In this document: positions 44,336-55,389 of the stretch, piece after piece
Numbering within the stretch: the stretch's first letter is position 1
Layout of the letters: the number at the start of each line of letters is the position of its first letter
Notes under the pieces: generated by a model
The model's input: only the letters and a program-made list of their open reading frames with translations
What the model was told of the DNA's origin: nothing
Databases searched by the model: none
Program-made: the position numbers and the translations under genes
DNA from: Maniola hyperantus
Taxonomy: Eukaryota; Arthropoda; Insecta; Lepidoptera; Nymphalidae
DNA length: 64,000 bases
Assembly (NCBI RefSeq): GCF_902806685.2
Contig: NC_048561.1
Location: 2,356,001 to 2,420,000 of the forward strand
Reading direction: 5' to 3'

Positions 44336-44711
44336 TACTTAAATTTACAACTGTCCGTGACGCCAAAAAAATCTCCGAAGCGTCAGAAACACTTTATGAC
44401 AACGTGCGTTCACTTCACTGTCACGTAGGCTACTGAGCGGGCGGGCGGGGGGCTAGGGGCAGTGAAGCCCCCCGCCCGCCCGCTGAAGCTGTGAAGCGCA
44501 TTGATGTTACAAGTTGTATCAAGATATTACACTTGTATCAATACAAGGTGCGCATTGTAATGCTCGGTTCTCCTCCTTCACTGATGTATGCCCGTTTTGT
44601 ATCATTACAAGGTGCGCATTGTAATGCTCGGTTCTCCTCCTTCACTGATGTAATGCTCAAATCTGTAACGTTACATAACACGCGAATGCTCCCGGTGAGG
44701 GAGCACCCTAA

Positions 44712-45615
44712 CTGATTTTGATGAAATTTGGTACAGGTCTATACTTTGCCAAAACAAACCCGGTATTTCATGGAATGGCTGTATTACACACACTGGTGGT
44801 AACATATAGACAGTGGCGTGCACAGGAGTTCAAGCCAGGGTATGCATTTAAGTATGAACTTATTTGACGGCAGGTTATAATAAAAAATAAGCATTGATTT
44901 ACTACAATGAGGGTAAGCTGTGCGTTTATGCTTCTATGAGCTGCACGCCACTACATATAGATGATAAAATATGTGTTTAATAGATAGATGATGAATGTCA
45001 TAAATAAAAGTTAAGTTTAATAGATGATATTCAGCCGTGCCAATCGTTTCACAACTTTCATAATGAAATGAACTTTCTAGGGCCCGTTCTTTAAAAGCCT
45101 CAAAGATGGGTGGCGCCGTTCATGCTAGATGCCTTTCCATGGGAATAGGATATAAGGATTTTAATAATAAATCTAGTCTAGTCTAGTCAGTCTATTAAAA
45201 CCAGGTGAGGATATAAAAACAAGAGACACTTTCCTTAGATCTCTCCTGATTCTGTAGTTTTTGGTTTCTAAATAAGCTAAATAATTAATCACTATTTCTC
45301 TAGCTCAAAACTCTGATTTAACAAAAAATCTACGACTTTTCTCTCTTTTCTTTTTCTTGACTTTTAAGAAACTGACTCTGGAAAGTTTCCCATTAACATA
45401 AATTAAACTAGACATAAAATAATTTAATTTAGAATACTAAACTAATTCACATTAAAAACTGTCTTAAAAGTCTTAAATTCTCATATTACAAACTTACATA
45501 TTAATAAACTATGTTATAAATGGCTACAAGTCAACAGCTTAATTATTTTTCATGCAAATAGATTCGAAAATATCCATTTTGGCCAAAACACTAAAAAATT
45601 TTAAAAATAATATAG
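44712..45615. other. Non-coding stretch
   Basis: Begins with the right half of the dispersed repeat disrupted by Harbinger 2. AT-rich, no coding signal. Confidence 0.6.
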
Positions 45616-45702
45616 TAATGAATCTAGATATGCCAATCTGCTTAGTTTACATATCTAGATTCATTGAGACATCAAATATAATTATTCAATATTTGATGTC
45701 CC
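45616..45702. repeat. Two adjacent perfect hairpins
   Basis: Hairpin one: 'aatgaatctagatatg' / 'catatctagattcatt' around an 18-base loop. Hairpin two: 'gacatcaaatat' / 'atatttgatgtc' around a 9-base loop. The half-site 'catatctagattcat' recurs at 45884-45899. Confidence 0.85.
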
Positions 45703-45821
45703 AATGATTTCCTAAACGACGAACATAAAAATAAATAATAATATCGGTCTCCCTACTAAGGTCTAAGGACCAAATTGCGACACCCAAACTGGGTATCCAT
45801 AATACTTTGTACATACTTAAT

Positions 45822-45862
45822 ATGATGGAAATGCAATAAATGAAAATTGAAATTGAAATCTA
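45822..45862 (+). repeat. LINE 3' tail
   Basis: 'gatggaaatgcaataaatga' then (AAATTG)n, identical to the tail at 6508-6555. Confidence 0.7.
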
Positions 45863-45904
45863 GATTACAACTAAGCAGATTTACATATCTAGATTCATTT
45901 TTTT

Positions 45905-46217
45905 CAGCCGGCAGGCCCGGATTGGCCGCCCCGTGGCGGACAACCGGACCTCACCGGCCGGCGTCGGCGGTGTGTTCATCAGTTTCTTCAGCCGGCAGGC
46001 CTGGATTGGCGGACAACCGGACCTCACCGGCCGGCGTCGGCGGTGTGTTCATCATTTTATTCAGCCGGCAGGCCCGGATTGGCCGCCCCGTGGCGGACAA
46101 CCGGACCTCACCGGCCGGCGTCGGCGGTGTGTTCATTTTCTTCAGCCGGCAGGTCCGAATTGGCCGCCCCGTGGCGGACAACCGGACCTCACCGGCCGGC
46201 GTCGGCGGTGTGTTCAT
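45905..46217 (+). repeat. GC-rich minisatellite, four 73-84 bp units
   Basis: Four units starting CAGCCGGCAGG at 45905, 45989, 46062 and 46143, each ending in GTCGGCGGTGTGTTCAT. The second unit lacks an internal 'ccgccccgt' stretch. It is open in several frames in both strands, as expected for stop-poor GC-rich repeats, so not taken as coding. Confidence 0.9.
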
Positions 46218-46241
46218 CATATTATTATATAGGAAGTTCGT

Positions 46242-46720
46242 TCATCTACCCATATAATGCCTACAGATCGCTCTATGCTGTGCCACATCAGGTTTCATCT
46301 TTTCAAAATGTTCAGCTCGTTTTAGTGGCTCCAGCTCGTGACGACGTGGAAGCATTCCTAGATTCTGCTTCATTAGAATTTCGACTGCTCGAGGCTTCTT
46401 AAGAGAAAGCTTATTTCTTCTGGTAAATCCCACAAACCAGTCGTCTCCAGGTTTTTTTTTTTAAAGTAGTGGTGATGTTGTTCCGCGTCAAATATTGGCC
46501 TACTAGTCCAATCACTTCTCTTTTAGTCAAACCAAACCCACACTGCTCCATAGTATGTAGAACTCCAGCAATTTTTTTTTTTTCAATAGATTCCGTGAAT
46601 GTCGTTGGTCTACCACGATGCTCATATTTCGCACAACGTTGGCCCTTTACTCGGGCTAGTATCGTTGATCGAGGCACGCCAAATATTGCAGCAGCCTTGT
46701 GGTGAATTCCAAAAATTAAA
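46242..46720 (-). pseudogene. Tigger/pogo transposase N-terminal fragment
   Basis: Minus strand: FHHKAAAIFGVPRSTILARV (helix-turn-helix end), ESIEKKKIAGVLHTMEQCGFGLTKREV, then after a T-run frameshift near 46452, VGFTRRNKLSLKKPRAVEI of the CENP-B-like domain. No DDE domain follows; the GC-rich minisatellite lies immediately beyond. Confidence 0.65.
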
Positions 46721-47558
46721 TTATAGGAAAAACGGAATTAAACCATATTTGAAGCGGGACGAAATATTTTCGATATATAATTTAAAAGTGGACTGCAATA
46801 AGCGTTTTATATTAATTTTCCCCCGAAAATAAGTAGCATTCAATGAACAAGGAGATAGCCAGGAAAATGAGATTTTTGAAAAATATAGGCTCACGGCTTG
46901 CTGCTTGATGACGTCGTGATTTTCTCCAATGTCACTAATTCCACATTTTCGCACATAATACTTTTGTTATTTCTTTATTCCTTGCCTGGCCAGCAGGGCT
47001 ATGCTGTATCTTTGAAAGTTTTCGTTAGACTTTGAGTCCAGTTGGAAATCCATGAAATTTAGGTCACGTGATTTTGTATTCCGTATCGCATGCGTGGATA
47101 ACTAGTTACGAATATCTAACATTTGGCAGTTGGCCAACATTAACATACTAGCGTATTTTATCGACTTTATATGGCTAAATTAAATATCTCTGCCTGACAG
47201 GAAGCGTAGTAGAAATGTAAGACTTTTTAATTTGTATGACTTACACTAGTTTTCAATTATTATCTATGGACATTTGACATTGACATTACGAGTTACGACC
47301 TAATGTTTGTTTTGATAAACAGACTTATTTTAATTTTTAGCTGATGTTTTCTTAATTTGATCTACGGTTTTGTTTTGAAAAGTAAGTGAAAAACATATTA
47401 ATGTAGAATAACTATGACTATACTGTAGAATACCGGTATTCGTGAGTGATTTTGTTGTGTACAGTAGCATAATACCTAGTTAATATTAGTTCTTCAGCAT
47501 AGAACTTGAATGTGAGTCATGAATTGCCCTTTTTAACTGACTTCTTGCCTTTATAGAT
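46721..47558. other. Non-coding stretch
   Basis: AT-rich, short frames only, nothing recognised. Confidence 0.6.
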
Positions 47559-47984
47559 GGCTACATACAACTAGAAGGGTGTCGGTCCGACAGTTCGAAC
47601 TCTTAGTAGAGTTCGCAGACCCAACGCGACTTGTCCATACGCGCTTGAGGGCCAACCGTTGCCCTCCAGCTAATCGCTGTTGCAGGTGTGTCCAAAGACC
47701 AAAACTGCTGAACATTGGCAAAGAGTGAGTTATTTTTACCTATTAGTATTTAAAAAACATGCTAGTCATTTCATAGGTAGGTACATTATAATACTGAATG
47801 TCATACATCGCATGCTGCAGTTTATGTTATGTCACCTTACCTATAACATAAGATCCAAAAATTAACCACAAGTAACCTGTCTATTGTGAAATATAAATTT
47901 TTTGAATATCAATATCACTGTACGGGTGGTGTGTGATTTTGATGCACACATGCAGATAAGCATAAGCTACTTAATTAATCTTTA

Positions 47985-48230
47985 ATATATAAATATATAA
48001 AAGGAAAAGGTGACTGACTGACTGACTGACTGACTGACTGATCTATCAACGCACAGCTCAAACTACTGGACGGATCGGGCTGAAATTTGGCATGCAGATA
48101 GCTATGACGACGTAGGCATCCGCTAAGAAAGGATTTTTGAAAATTCAACTCCTAAGGGGGTGAAATAGGGTTTTGAAATTTTGTAGTCCACGCGGACGAA
48201 GTCGCGAGCATAAGCTAGTATAAATATATG
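47985..48230 (+). repeat. Dispersed repeat copy with GACT microsatellite
   Basis: Starts with (GACT)7-type run, then 'ctactggacggatcgggctg', 'catgcagatagctatgacga', and ends 'gcggacgaagtcgcgagcat'-'aagctagta'. Very common type in moth and butterfly genomes. Confidence 0.75.
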
Positions 48231-48428
48231 AAAAAAAAAGCTGACTGACTGATCTATCAATGCTCAGCTTAAACTACTGGACGGATTGGGCTGAAATTTG
48301 GCATGCAGATGGCTAGTGTGATGTAGACATCCGCTAAGATGTTGGAAAATTCAATCCCTACGGGGGTGAACTAGGAGTTTATAATTTGTGTAGTCCACGC
48401 GGACGAAGTCGCAGGCACAAGCTAGTTA
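48231..48428 (+). repeat. Dispersed repeat, second tandem copy
   Basis: Same family as 47985-48230, arranged head-to-tail, ending 'gacgaagtcgcaggcacaag'-'ctagtt'. Confidence 0.75.
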
Positions 48429-48769
48429 ATTATAAAAACTAACTAGTTTTATTAATTTCAGGATGTACTTAATGCTCGAGACCAACAACAAGAAGTTTCA
48501 AAGACAAAGTAAGTATTTAATTTATCATCATACATCCCTTCATATAGATAGCACCTTCATTACTTCTGAGTAAGATTCTCAGTGTGAGATGACCTTGGCC
48601 AAGTGTTGATTGGTAGAATTCACACACCACAAGGAACATTATGGAGACATGGCTTACAGGTTTAGTTTCCTTTAGTTAGTGAAAAAATACAACTTTTACT
48701 TTTAATAAGTTTATAATATTAAGATTATTGTAAATTTTTTTTACTTTATTAAATCCTTACTTAATATAA

Positions 48770-48960
48770 ACATGAAAACGCCTGTCAGTCTGTCTGCTAG
48801 CTGTTCACTGCCCACCCATTTAACTGATTTTAACGAAATTTTGTACAGAGGTAGTTTGGGGCTACTTTTGGCCTCGGAAAATAAGAGTTCCAACAGGATT
48901 TTAAAAGTCTAACTCCAAGTGGACAAAGTAGCAGGCTTCATCTAGTTGTCATATTATACT
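48770..48960 (+). repeat. Dispersed repeat relic
   Basis: 'cacccatttaactgatttta', 'acgaaattttgtacagaggt' ... 'gtagcaggcttcatctagtt'. Same class as the repeat that received Harbinger 2. Confidence 0.5.
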
Positions 48961-49215
48961 TACATTATAATTTTTTTTACTTTTGCGATTGCAAAATCTC
49001 ATGTTACGTAAAGTTCACCATTTTCATTTCAGTTCAGCAGGATGTGAACCATGCCCAACTGAGCATACCAGTTGGAGACATGGCGGCTAGCTATCGAGGA
49101 GCGGCATGCGGCGGCTCTCAATAGAATTGCTAACTGCAAGCAAACTGCAGCTCTAGTCTAGAGCAGCAAACTGAAGCTGAACGAGTGGCTGATGGGGTAC
49201 CTATCCCAAATCAAA

Positions 49216-50850
49216 GACAATGCGTGTAGACTTTAGATTTGGAATTCAATCGGCATTTGTTTAGAAATCAAACCTGGGACTTCAGTTAAAGCAATCAGCA
49301 TTTGCTTAAGAATCGAACCTGGGGCTTAAGGTCACAATTTACTCCTTGTTTAACTGGTACGGGTGGTGCCTTCTATATAAGGTTATATATTACATTATCC
49401 TATTACATACTTATGACTTATTAAATACTGTTACCTATGTTAAAATTTATAACTATAAATTATCAAAGTTAGAATATTAATTATTGTTATGATTGTTACT
49501 AGATTTTTTTTAATAATAAATTTTAATTGTTTATTTCTTGCTTTTTGAATAAAAAAACACTCCTTAATAATAGGGTTGTATTCAAGAAATGACAAATTTG
49601 TTTTTGTACAATAAAAATTTTATTTTTAGGGTTCAGTACTCAAAAGATAAAAACGGAGCTCTATTGATGTCATTCTGCTGTCTGTACGTCCGTTTGTCCG
49701 TCCGCATATTACAAACCTGAAATTTTGGTATTTGGTTTTGAACATTAACTAAATCGAATATTGAATTTGAAATTCAATTAAATTATTTACCAGGGGTTTA
49801 CACATATGAAAAAGCGGCATGGAATTTTTCCATACCCTAGCATGTGTGGTATCATTGTCTAGAACTCACTGAGTAGACTACAAATATATTATAAAAATCC
49901 TGTAGGAACTCTGATTTTCCAGGGTATAAAGTAGCCTATGTCCTTCCCAGGGATGTAAGCTATCTCTGTACCAAATTACGTTAAAATCGATTGAGCAGAT
50001 GGGCCGTGAAAAGCTAGCAAACAGATAGACAGACAGACACATTCGCATTAATAATATTATGGATTAATTTTTTATCTTAAAAAATAAAGATGTGCAGCAC
50101 CATCAAAGTTATCAGTTTAAGAATGAGATCTATAGAGCGCACGTTGACTTTGCTCAGACTTAAGACACTGTTAAAACGAGGCAGCGCTATATCGCTAGCA
50201 TATATCTGTCTAACTTGAGTCAACATAGTCAAAGTACGCACTATAGATTTGAGCCTTAGACCATTTTTGTGGCAGCGTCTATCTCAAAAACCAAACAAAA
50301 GTTAGGAATGTGAAATTTCGGTATATTATATACTGAATTTAAACAGCAAAGATAGTAGACATCAAATACAGTTAAGAATTATTAATTTCTACTAGGCCTT
50401 CTATGGCAGAGTCTACTATGCTGGTTACTCTGCTTCTTCAAAAGATCTCCTTGATTCCGATTTGATCACATAGAGACACTGAGAGTTAAAGCATTACCAC
50501 TTTTACTTCACCATATTTTGCTGAACTATGTTGGTTACTCTGATCTTCATCCCTGAAATAATCAATATATTATATACCTGAAAAAAGCTTCCATGCTAAT
50601 ATATAATGTCAATTTCTGTATAATTACATAGGGTGTGCCATAGTATAATGGATATTTTTATCAATAATAATAAACTTATACATATAAAAAGACTAAGTCC
50701 TAGGACACACTAAACCACTGTGTTAGGTTCCTTTTATGATGTAGGTACACAGATTTTTGGAAACTCCACCCCTCGCTGATTTTTAAAATTCTACTCGCGC
50801 GAAGCCGGGGCGGGTCAGCTAGTAGCTGCTATAGTAGGTACATACTGGAA
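49216..50850. other. Repeat-rich non-coding stretch
   Basis: Contains dispersed repeat pieces at about 49620-49720 ('tttttagggttcagtactca', 'ctgtctgtacgtccgtttgt'), 49900-50060 ('ggtataaagtagcctatgtc', 'gggccgtgaaaagctagcaa') and 50755-50825 ('ctcgcgcgaagccggggcgg'). No coding sequence recognised. Confidence 0.55.
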
Positions 50851-51148
50851 GTATGTGATAGCTTAGTGGTTAAGACGTCTGCCTCCTACTCAGGAGGTCG
50901 GGGATTCGATTCTGGGCACACACCTAAACCTTTCAGAGTTATGTGCTTTTTAAGCAATTAAATATCACTTGCTTTGACGGTGAAAGAAAACATCGTGAGG
51001 AAACCTGCATGCCTGAGAGTTCTCCATATCCGCACATGGCCAGCGTGGTAGACTATGGGCAAACCCTTCTCACTCTGAGAGGAGACCCGTGCTCTGTAGT
51101 GAGCCGGCGATGGGTTGATCATGACGATGATGATGATGATGTAATAGA
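50851..51148 (+). repeat. tRNA-derived SINE, lepidopteran type
   Basis: Polymerase III A box (TAGCTTAGTGG) and B box (GGATTCGATTCTG) spaced as in a tRNA gene, then the well-known lepidopteran SINE body ('aacatcgtgaggaaacctgc', 'cgtggtagactatgggcaaa', 'tgtagtgagccggcgatggg') and a 3' (GATGAT)n tail. About 300 bp, apparently full length. Mobilised by LINE machinery. Confidence 0.9.
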
Positions 51149-52195
51149 ATAATGTGCCACGAGCTAAGGAGACCTGTGACATACGTACAAACAAACTGAC
51201 AGACAGACCGATAGCAGAATGACATTAATAAAGCTCCATTCTTAACTGTAGCTTCCAGTAGCTTTAGCTGTGCGATGATGCAGCTAAGCAGTTAGTCAGT
51301 CAGCTTTTCTTTTTATATATAATTAGAAGATAATATGCTAATTAGTTTCATGTTATTAACTTACTTTTGCATAATTATTTTCCTTTCCCTTTGGGATGCA
51401 GGAAACTAAGTACTAAGTGAGTACTTCCCAAGCATTGAGGTTTGAGTGCATCGGTTACCTCAGACTTCGGCTAAAGGTGGGTTGGGACATTTTATTTAAA
51501 ATAGATGCCCCCATTGGGCGCTGGTATGTTCCCGTTGCATAAACATGCAGAGCTGCCAGGATCTACAACAAATATTAGTAAATTTTCATGTTAAATTATT
51601 AATTTCAATATTTTCCTAACTCCTCAATATACTAAATTGCAGAATTTTATTTTTATTTGTTACTAGATGGTGGATTTAGGTTTTTAACTAATCCCGTGGG
51701 AACTGTTTGATGTTCCGAGATAAAGAGTAGCCTATGTTCTTCCCCGGGATGTGCAAGCTAACTCTGTAGGTACCAAATTTCATAAAAATCAATCATCTAA
51801 TCAATATTAGTATGGAAGTATGGATTTTGTACCCCAGAAAGTTGTAACAATAAAGAGAAAAAGACAGTAAAAGTGGACAGGGAAGCGCTTATTTCTATTA
51901 GAGATTTTGACCAGTGACTCTTGGCAGTGTGAGAGGTTGTAAACAGAGTAGAATAGGTACAACAAAAAGTACCTATTCTAAGTAGGTAGGTAAAGGTAAG
52001 TAATTTTCTGTTTTGTTGGTTGTTAAGGATGTGATAGGTACTTAATTGAAGGCAAAAGCTAATCATTGTCTTACAAAAGATCATAAGTAAGTATATTAAA
52101 TAAATACTTACCTACTAATTATTTAGTAGGTAAGTACCTACTTAGTACTTACCTATTTATTAAGCTATGACATGGTTTTGACTAGGACTAGAGTT
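51149..52195. other. Non-coding stretch
   Basis: Dispersed repeat relic at 51655-51830 ('tagatggtggatttaggttt', 'aaagagtagcctatgttctt'). About 51960-52160 is dominated by 'taggtacctactta'-type short repeats. No gene. Confidence 0.55.
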
Positions 52196-52422
52196 AAGTA
52201 GTACATGAGACTTACTTTTAGTTCATTGCGAACAGCTGTCGAACGGCTTGGAGGTGAGGCTTGAGTTCTTCCAATAATTTCTCAGACAAAAGTTCACAAT
52301 GAACTCTTCTCTGGCAGCTCCATTGTGTCATATCGCGCAGCCTGCGCCTGTGTATCTGTAGCGCGTTTTGTAATTTGTTGGCGCTGCTCCTCGTCTTGCC
52401 CCATCAAAACTTCACGACCCAT
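52196..52422 (-). pseudogene. Harbinger-type transposase N-terminal relic
   Basis: Minus strand from ATG 52422: MGREVLMGQDEEQRQQ, then in another phase RRVHCELLSEKLLEELKPHL, resembling the first helices before the Harbinger DDE domain. It ends at a GTAAGT donor (about 52216). Isolated and weak. Confidence 0.35.
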
Positions 52423-53184
52423 ATTTTAATTAGATACCTAGGTATTATCTACAACATTAACATAACCACAAAATATAAATAATAATTGAACTCACAACAC
52501 TAAATTATCATATTTATTACCTATTTACTACTAATAGGTACCTAAGTATTACTTTTTTAATAGGTATTTACTAATAATTTTTATCAATTATTAACAAAAA
52601 ACGGGCTGAATTGAGTCGATTTGAAATTAATAATCCTTCGAAATTAAAACATCTCTACATTCGTTGAGATTGCTAAAAAATTATTACCTCTATAAAACGG
52701 ACGGATAATAGTGGAGAGTCGCAAAACACTGGTCCCGACTAGTTGTTAAAACGATCGTTGCCACCTAATAAAGTTTCCAATTACAAACTGTCATTTTTGC
52801 TTAGTGAATAGAGTTTTAAAAACTATCGATACGAAAACATACGTGAAAAAGCTGTTTCCGGTTTCTATTACATCCCATTAATGGCTATGATCGAGAGTCA
52901 TTGTCTATGACGTCATCTTGGTTAAAAACTGACGTTAGCGAATAGAAAATTTGAGTTTGACATTTAATTATTAGAAATTTTCACGAAATTAGTGTGCCAC
53001 TGAGATACAGCATAACCCTGCAGGTCTTTTCCTTGATGATTTCGATTATTTTTGGCGCACGATTATCTCGGTTTAACGGTTATTTTTCACAACCACGCGC
53101 AGTAATGGCGGTTAGGAGCTCACAGGAAGATTTTACACTCCAGCGCAGCCGCGATGGACAGCGACCTTTCTCGGCGATGAATTT
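52423..53184. other. Non-coding stretch
   Basis: AT-rich, no recognised feature. Confidence 0.55.
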
Positions 53185-53394
53185 TTAGCACTGAACTTGC
53201 TTGTTTGATGCGTATATACCAAAAGGAGTGATAAAGAAGGATAGATCGGTTAGATTAAGATAGGTAAGATTATACGGGATCATCATTTCATCAATACTAA
53301 ATCTTTTTTCATTATCTTGTGCTAAACAATTGTCCTTAATTTTTTCTACTAGCGGCCTAACTTTATCTGTCGGAGTCTTGAATGTTGTTGTCAA
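53185..53394 (-). pseudogene. piggyBac transposase fragment
   Basis: Minus frame reads FKTPTDKVRPLVEKIKDNC and RFSIDEMMIPY, the segment around the first catalytic aspartate of piggyBac proteins. After MIPY the expected KGR is lost and the frame runs into unrelated sequence. Different subfamily from the element at 23526. Confidence 0.7.
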
Positions 53395-53764
53395 CGAAAT
53401 GTAAATAACGACGGATTTGTTGATATTGTTTTACGGCCGTTTTCAATAAACTATCTATCCGCCATTTCAATTACTAAAGTTAGGGAAATCTATCTTTTCG
53501 TCCTTACTTTTTTTTCAATTACCTACTGACGGATATCATTTCCTACCGAATTTAGTTAACTATCATCGGGGAGGACGGGTAGCATACTAGAGATACGAAC
53601 GCTCATACAAATCGTGCTTACTTGCGTTTCAATACGAGTTTCGAGTTATTCTCCGGTAGACGGAGCTATCTATAGTAACGCCATTTGTTTATCTGTCAAA
53701 ATTGGCCGGTAGTCACTCCTATCTAACAACTTTGCCTTTTGAAAATAGATTTTTTACATTTATA

Positions 53765-54012
53765 ATGGATTATTATTCTAGCAGTGACGACAGCGATATA
53801 TAATTATTTCAAATAATAATAGATATTGATGATGAGGATAGTGATAGCGATGGCGATAGCGTACCCGTACAGAAAGTGTACAAAGAACGTGTGAATTACA
53901 TGAATAAATTAAATGATTATGAATTCACATATAGATTTAGACTAAGCAAAGTGGCTGAGAATGAATTAAATAATTTGCTACAGCCATATTTAAGTGTAAC
54001 ATCTAAAAAGTA
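53765..54012 (+). pseudogene. Harbinger-type transposase exon 1 relic
   Basis: MDYYSSSDDSDI then an in-frame TAA (53801-53803), then DIDDEDSDSDGDS, KERVNYMNKLNDYEFTYRFRLSK and LNNLLQPYL. This is the acidic leader and FRLSK helix of Harbinger transposases. No DDE exon follows; a LINE begins about 120 bp on. Confidence 0.6.
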
Positions 54013-54136
54013 ATAAATTTTAACATGCCTACTTAATTAATTTACTCTTGCAGGTGTATTATGTGGATAACACTGAATAATGTAGTAAAGAACACACACA
54101 CACACACAGAATAAGTAAAGATATTATTATATTTTT
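54013..54136. repeat. CA microsatellite and AT-rich spacer
   Basis: (CA)n at about 54093-54108 between the Harbinger relic and the LINE. Confidence 0.8.
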
Positions 54137-54893
54137 AGGTGGTCTATGGTTTACTGTCAACAATTTACTTTTAAATGCAAAGAAAACCAAGTGTGTTATA
54201 TTTTCTCTGCCCAATACAAAGACGACCAAGGACATTAACTTAATGATAAATAATGATATGTTAAAAGTGGAGGAGACCACCGTGTTCCTGGGGATCACGT
54301 TAGATGCAAAGCTTCAATGGAACGCCCATATATCAACACTTGCTGGTAAACTCAGCTCTGCTGCTTATGCTGTTAGCAGGATTCGACAGGTAACTGACGT
54401 GGAAACTGCAAAAATTGTGTATTTTGCCTATTTCCACAGTATTATGTCTTACGGAGTCTTGCTATGGGGTAAAGCGGCAGATATTGGGAAAATATTCGTA
54501 TTACAAAAAAGGGCAATACGTGCAATTTATAATTTAAAACCGCGCGATTCCCTACGAGAGATATTTAAGGAAATAGGTATTCTTACAGTAGCTTCCCAAT
54601 ATATTTACAATAATATAATTTTTGTACGACAAAACATTCACAGTTACAAAAAAAACAGTGATCTCCATGATAGGCAAACTAGAAACAAAAATAAGCTAGC
54701 TACTCCTGCGCTCCGCCTCTGGAAGGTGGGAAAGTCATTTGTGAGAATGAGTGTAATATTTTATAATAAAATGCCACAAGCAATTTTAGACTTGCCTTTA
54801 CACAAGTTTAAAAAATGTGTTAAAAGTATGCTCCTAAAAAAAGCATATTATACAGTCGCAGACTATGTAAACGATAAAAAAGCTTGGATTTGA
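54137..54893 (+). pseudogene. LINE ORF2 C-terminal region
   Basis: Open frame of about 250 codons: FLGITLDAKLQWNAHI (end of the reverse transcriptase thumb), SSAAYAVSRIRQVTDVETAK, YFHSIMSYGVLLWG, LQKRAIRAIYNLKPRDSLRE, LTVASQYIYNNIIFVRQN, ending LKKAYYTVADYVNDKKAWI. Jockey/CR1-group type. Reverse transcriptase palm and endonuclease are missing by 5' truncation; what is left has no stop. Confidence 0.88.
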
Positions 54894-55117
54894 CTCGCTC
54901 CAGCAATGCACGGGGCTGCAATGGCTTGTATAGTACGGTATAATAACATTGTAAATTGAAAAATTAAAAAGAGCAACCGCCGAGTTTCTTGCTGGTTCTT
55001 CTCGGTGGGAACGGCGTTCCGAACCAGTGGTAAATTAAAACTACCTGACTATTCATAAACACTTGTAAAAAGTTTACATGAATAAAAAAACATTCTATTC
55101 TATTCTATTCTATTCTA
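54137..55117 (+). mobile_element. 5'-truncated LINE with ATTCT tail
   Basis: Holds the end of ORF2, a 3' untranslated region with 'gccgagtttcttgctggttc', and a terminal (ATTCT)n at about 55092-55117. The same tail occurs alone at 9314, 26695 and 4319, so this family has been active here repeatedly. Confidence 0.88.
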
Positions 55118-55389
55118 TGTACTTGCATAATAATCGTAGATTATATTAACATATTATTTGCGTTTATTCATTTCGGAACAAAATTAATTTGTTATAATGA
55201 TTTCTAAACGAAACTTTATCAGCAATTTGTTTTGAGTGGTGTCGGAATCTAAGATCAATATAAGCTTTAATAATCGATTTAATTAGCAACATCCGGTGAT
55301 TGATGTTATGCTCCATGTTTCATTTATTAACAGTAAAGAGTACTAACCAACTACCAACTACCTACCTATCTATTCTATTTACCTAATCT
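55118..55389. other. AT-rich spacer
   Basis: No recognised feature. Confidence 0.55.

Larger units (their letters stand above)
41537..44708. mobile_element. Harbinger/PIF element 2
   Basis: Terminal repeats GGGTGCTCCCTCACCGGGAG (25 bp perfect, imperfect beyond) at both ends and a TAA duplication (41534-41536, 44709-44711). It is inserted into a dispersed repeat whose halves 'catggcccaaccgttTAA' and 'TAActgattttgatgaaat' join across it. Transposase gene on plus, MADF-BESS gene on minus, exons interleaved. Confidence 0.95.
47570..49215 (+). pseudogene. Harbinger-type Myb/SANT-like partner relic
   Basis: Exon A (about 47570-47706) reads RRVSVRQFELLVEFADPTRL then, after a phase change, KTKTAEHWQR. 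This resembles the zeste/Myb-SANT-like domain of a second type of Harbinger accessory protein (VRQFELLVEF ... AE.W..V). Donor AAAGA|GTGAGT. Exon B (about 48463-48509): VLNARDQQQEVSKTK, donor ACAAA|GTAAGT. Exon C from about 49033: QQDVNHAQLSIPVGDMAA and in another phase WRLAIEERHAAALNRIANC, matching the usual coiled-coil end. Frame changes in exons A and C mark it as decayed. Dispersed repeats have inserted in intron A-B. Confidence 0.45.

Noticed and set aside
45847..46402. Proline/glycine-rich open frames over the minisatellite
   Set aside because: Several frames on both strands are open at once because the repeat lacks stops; no conserved start or domain.
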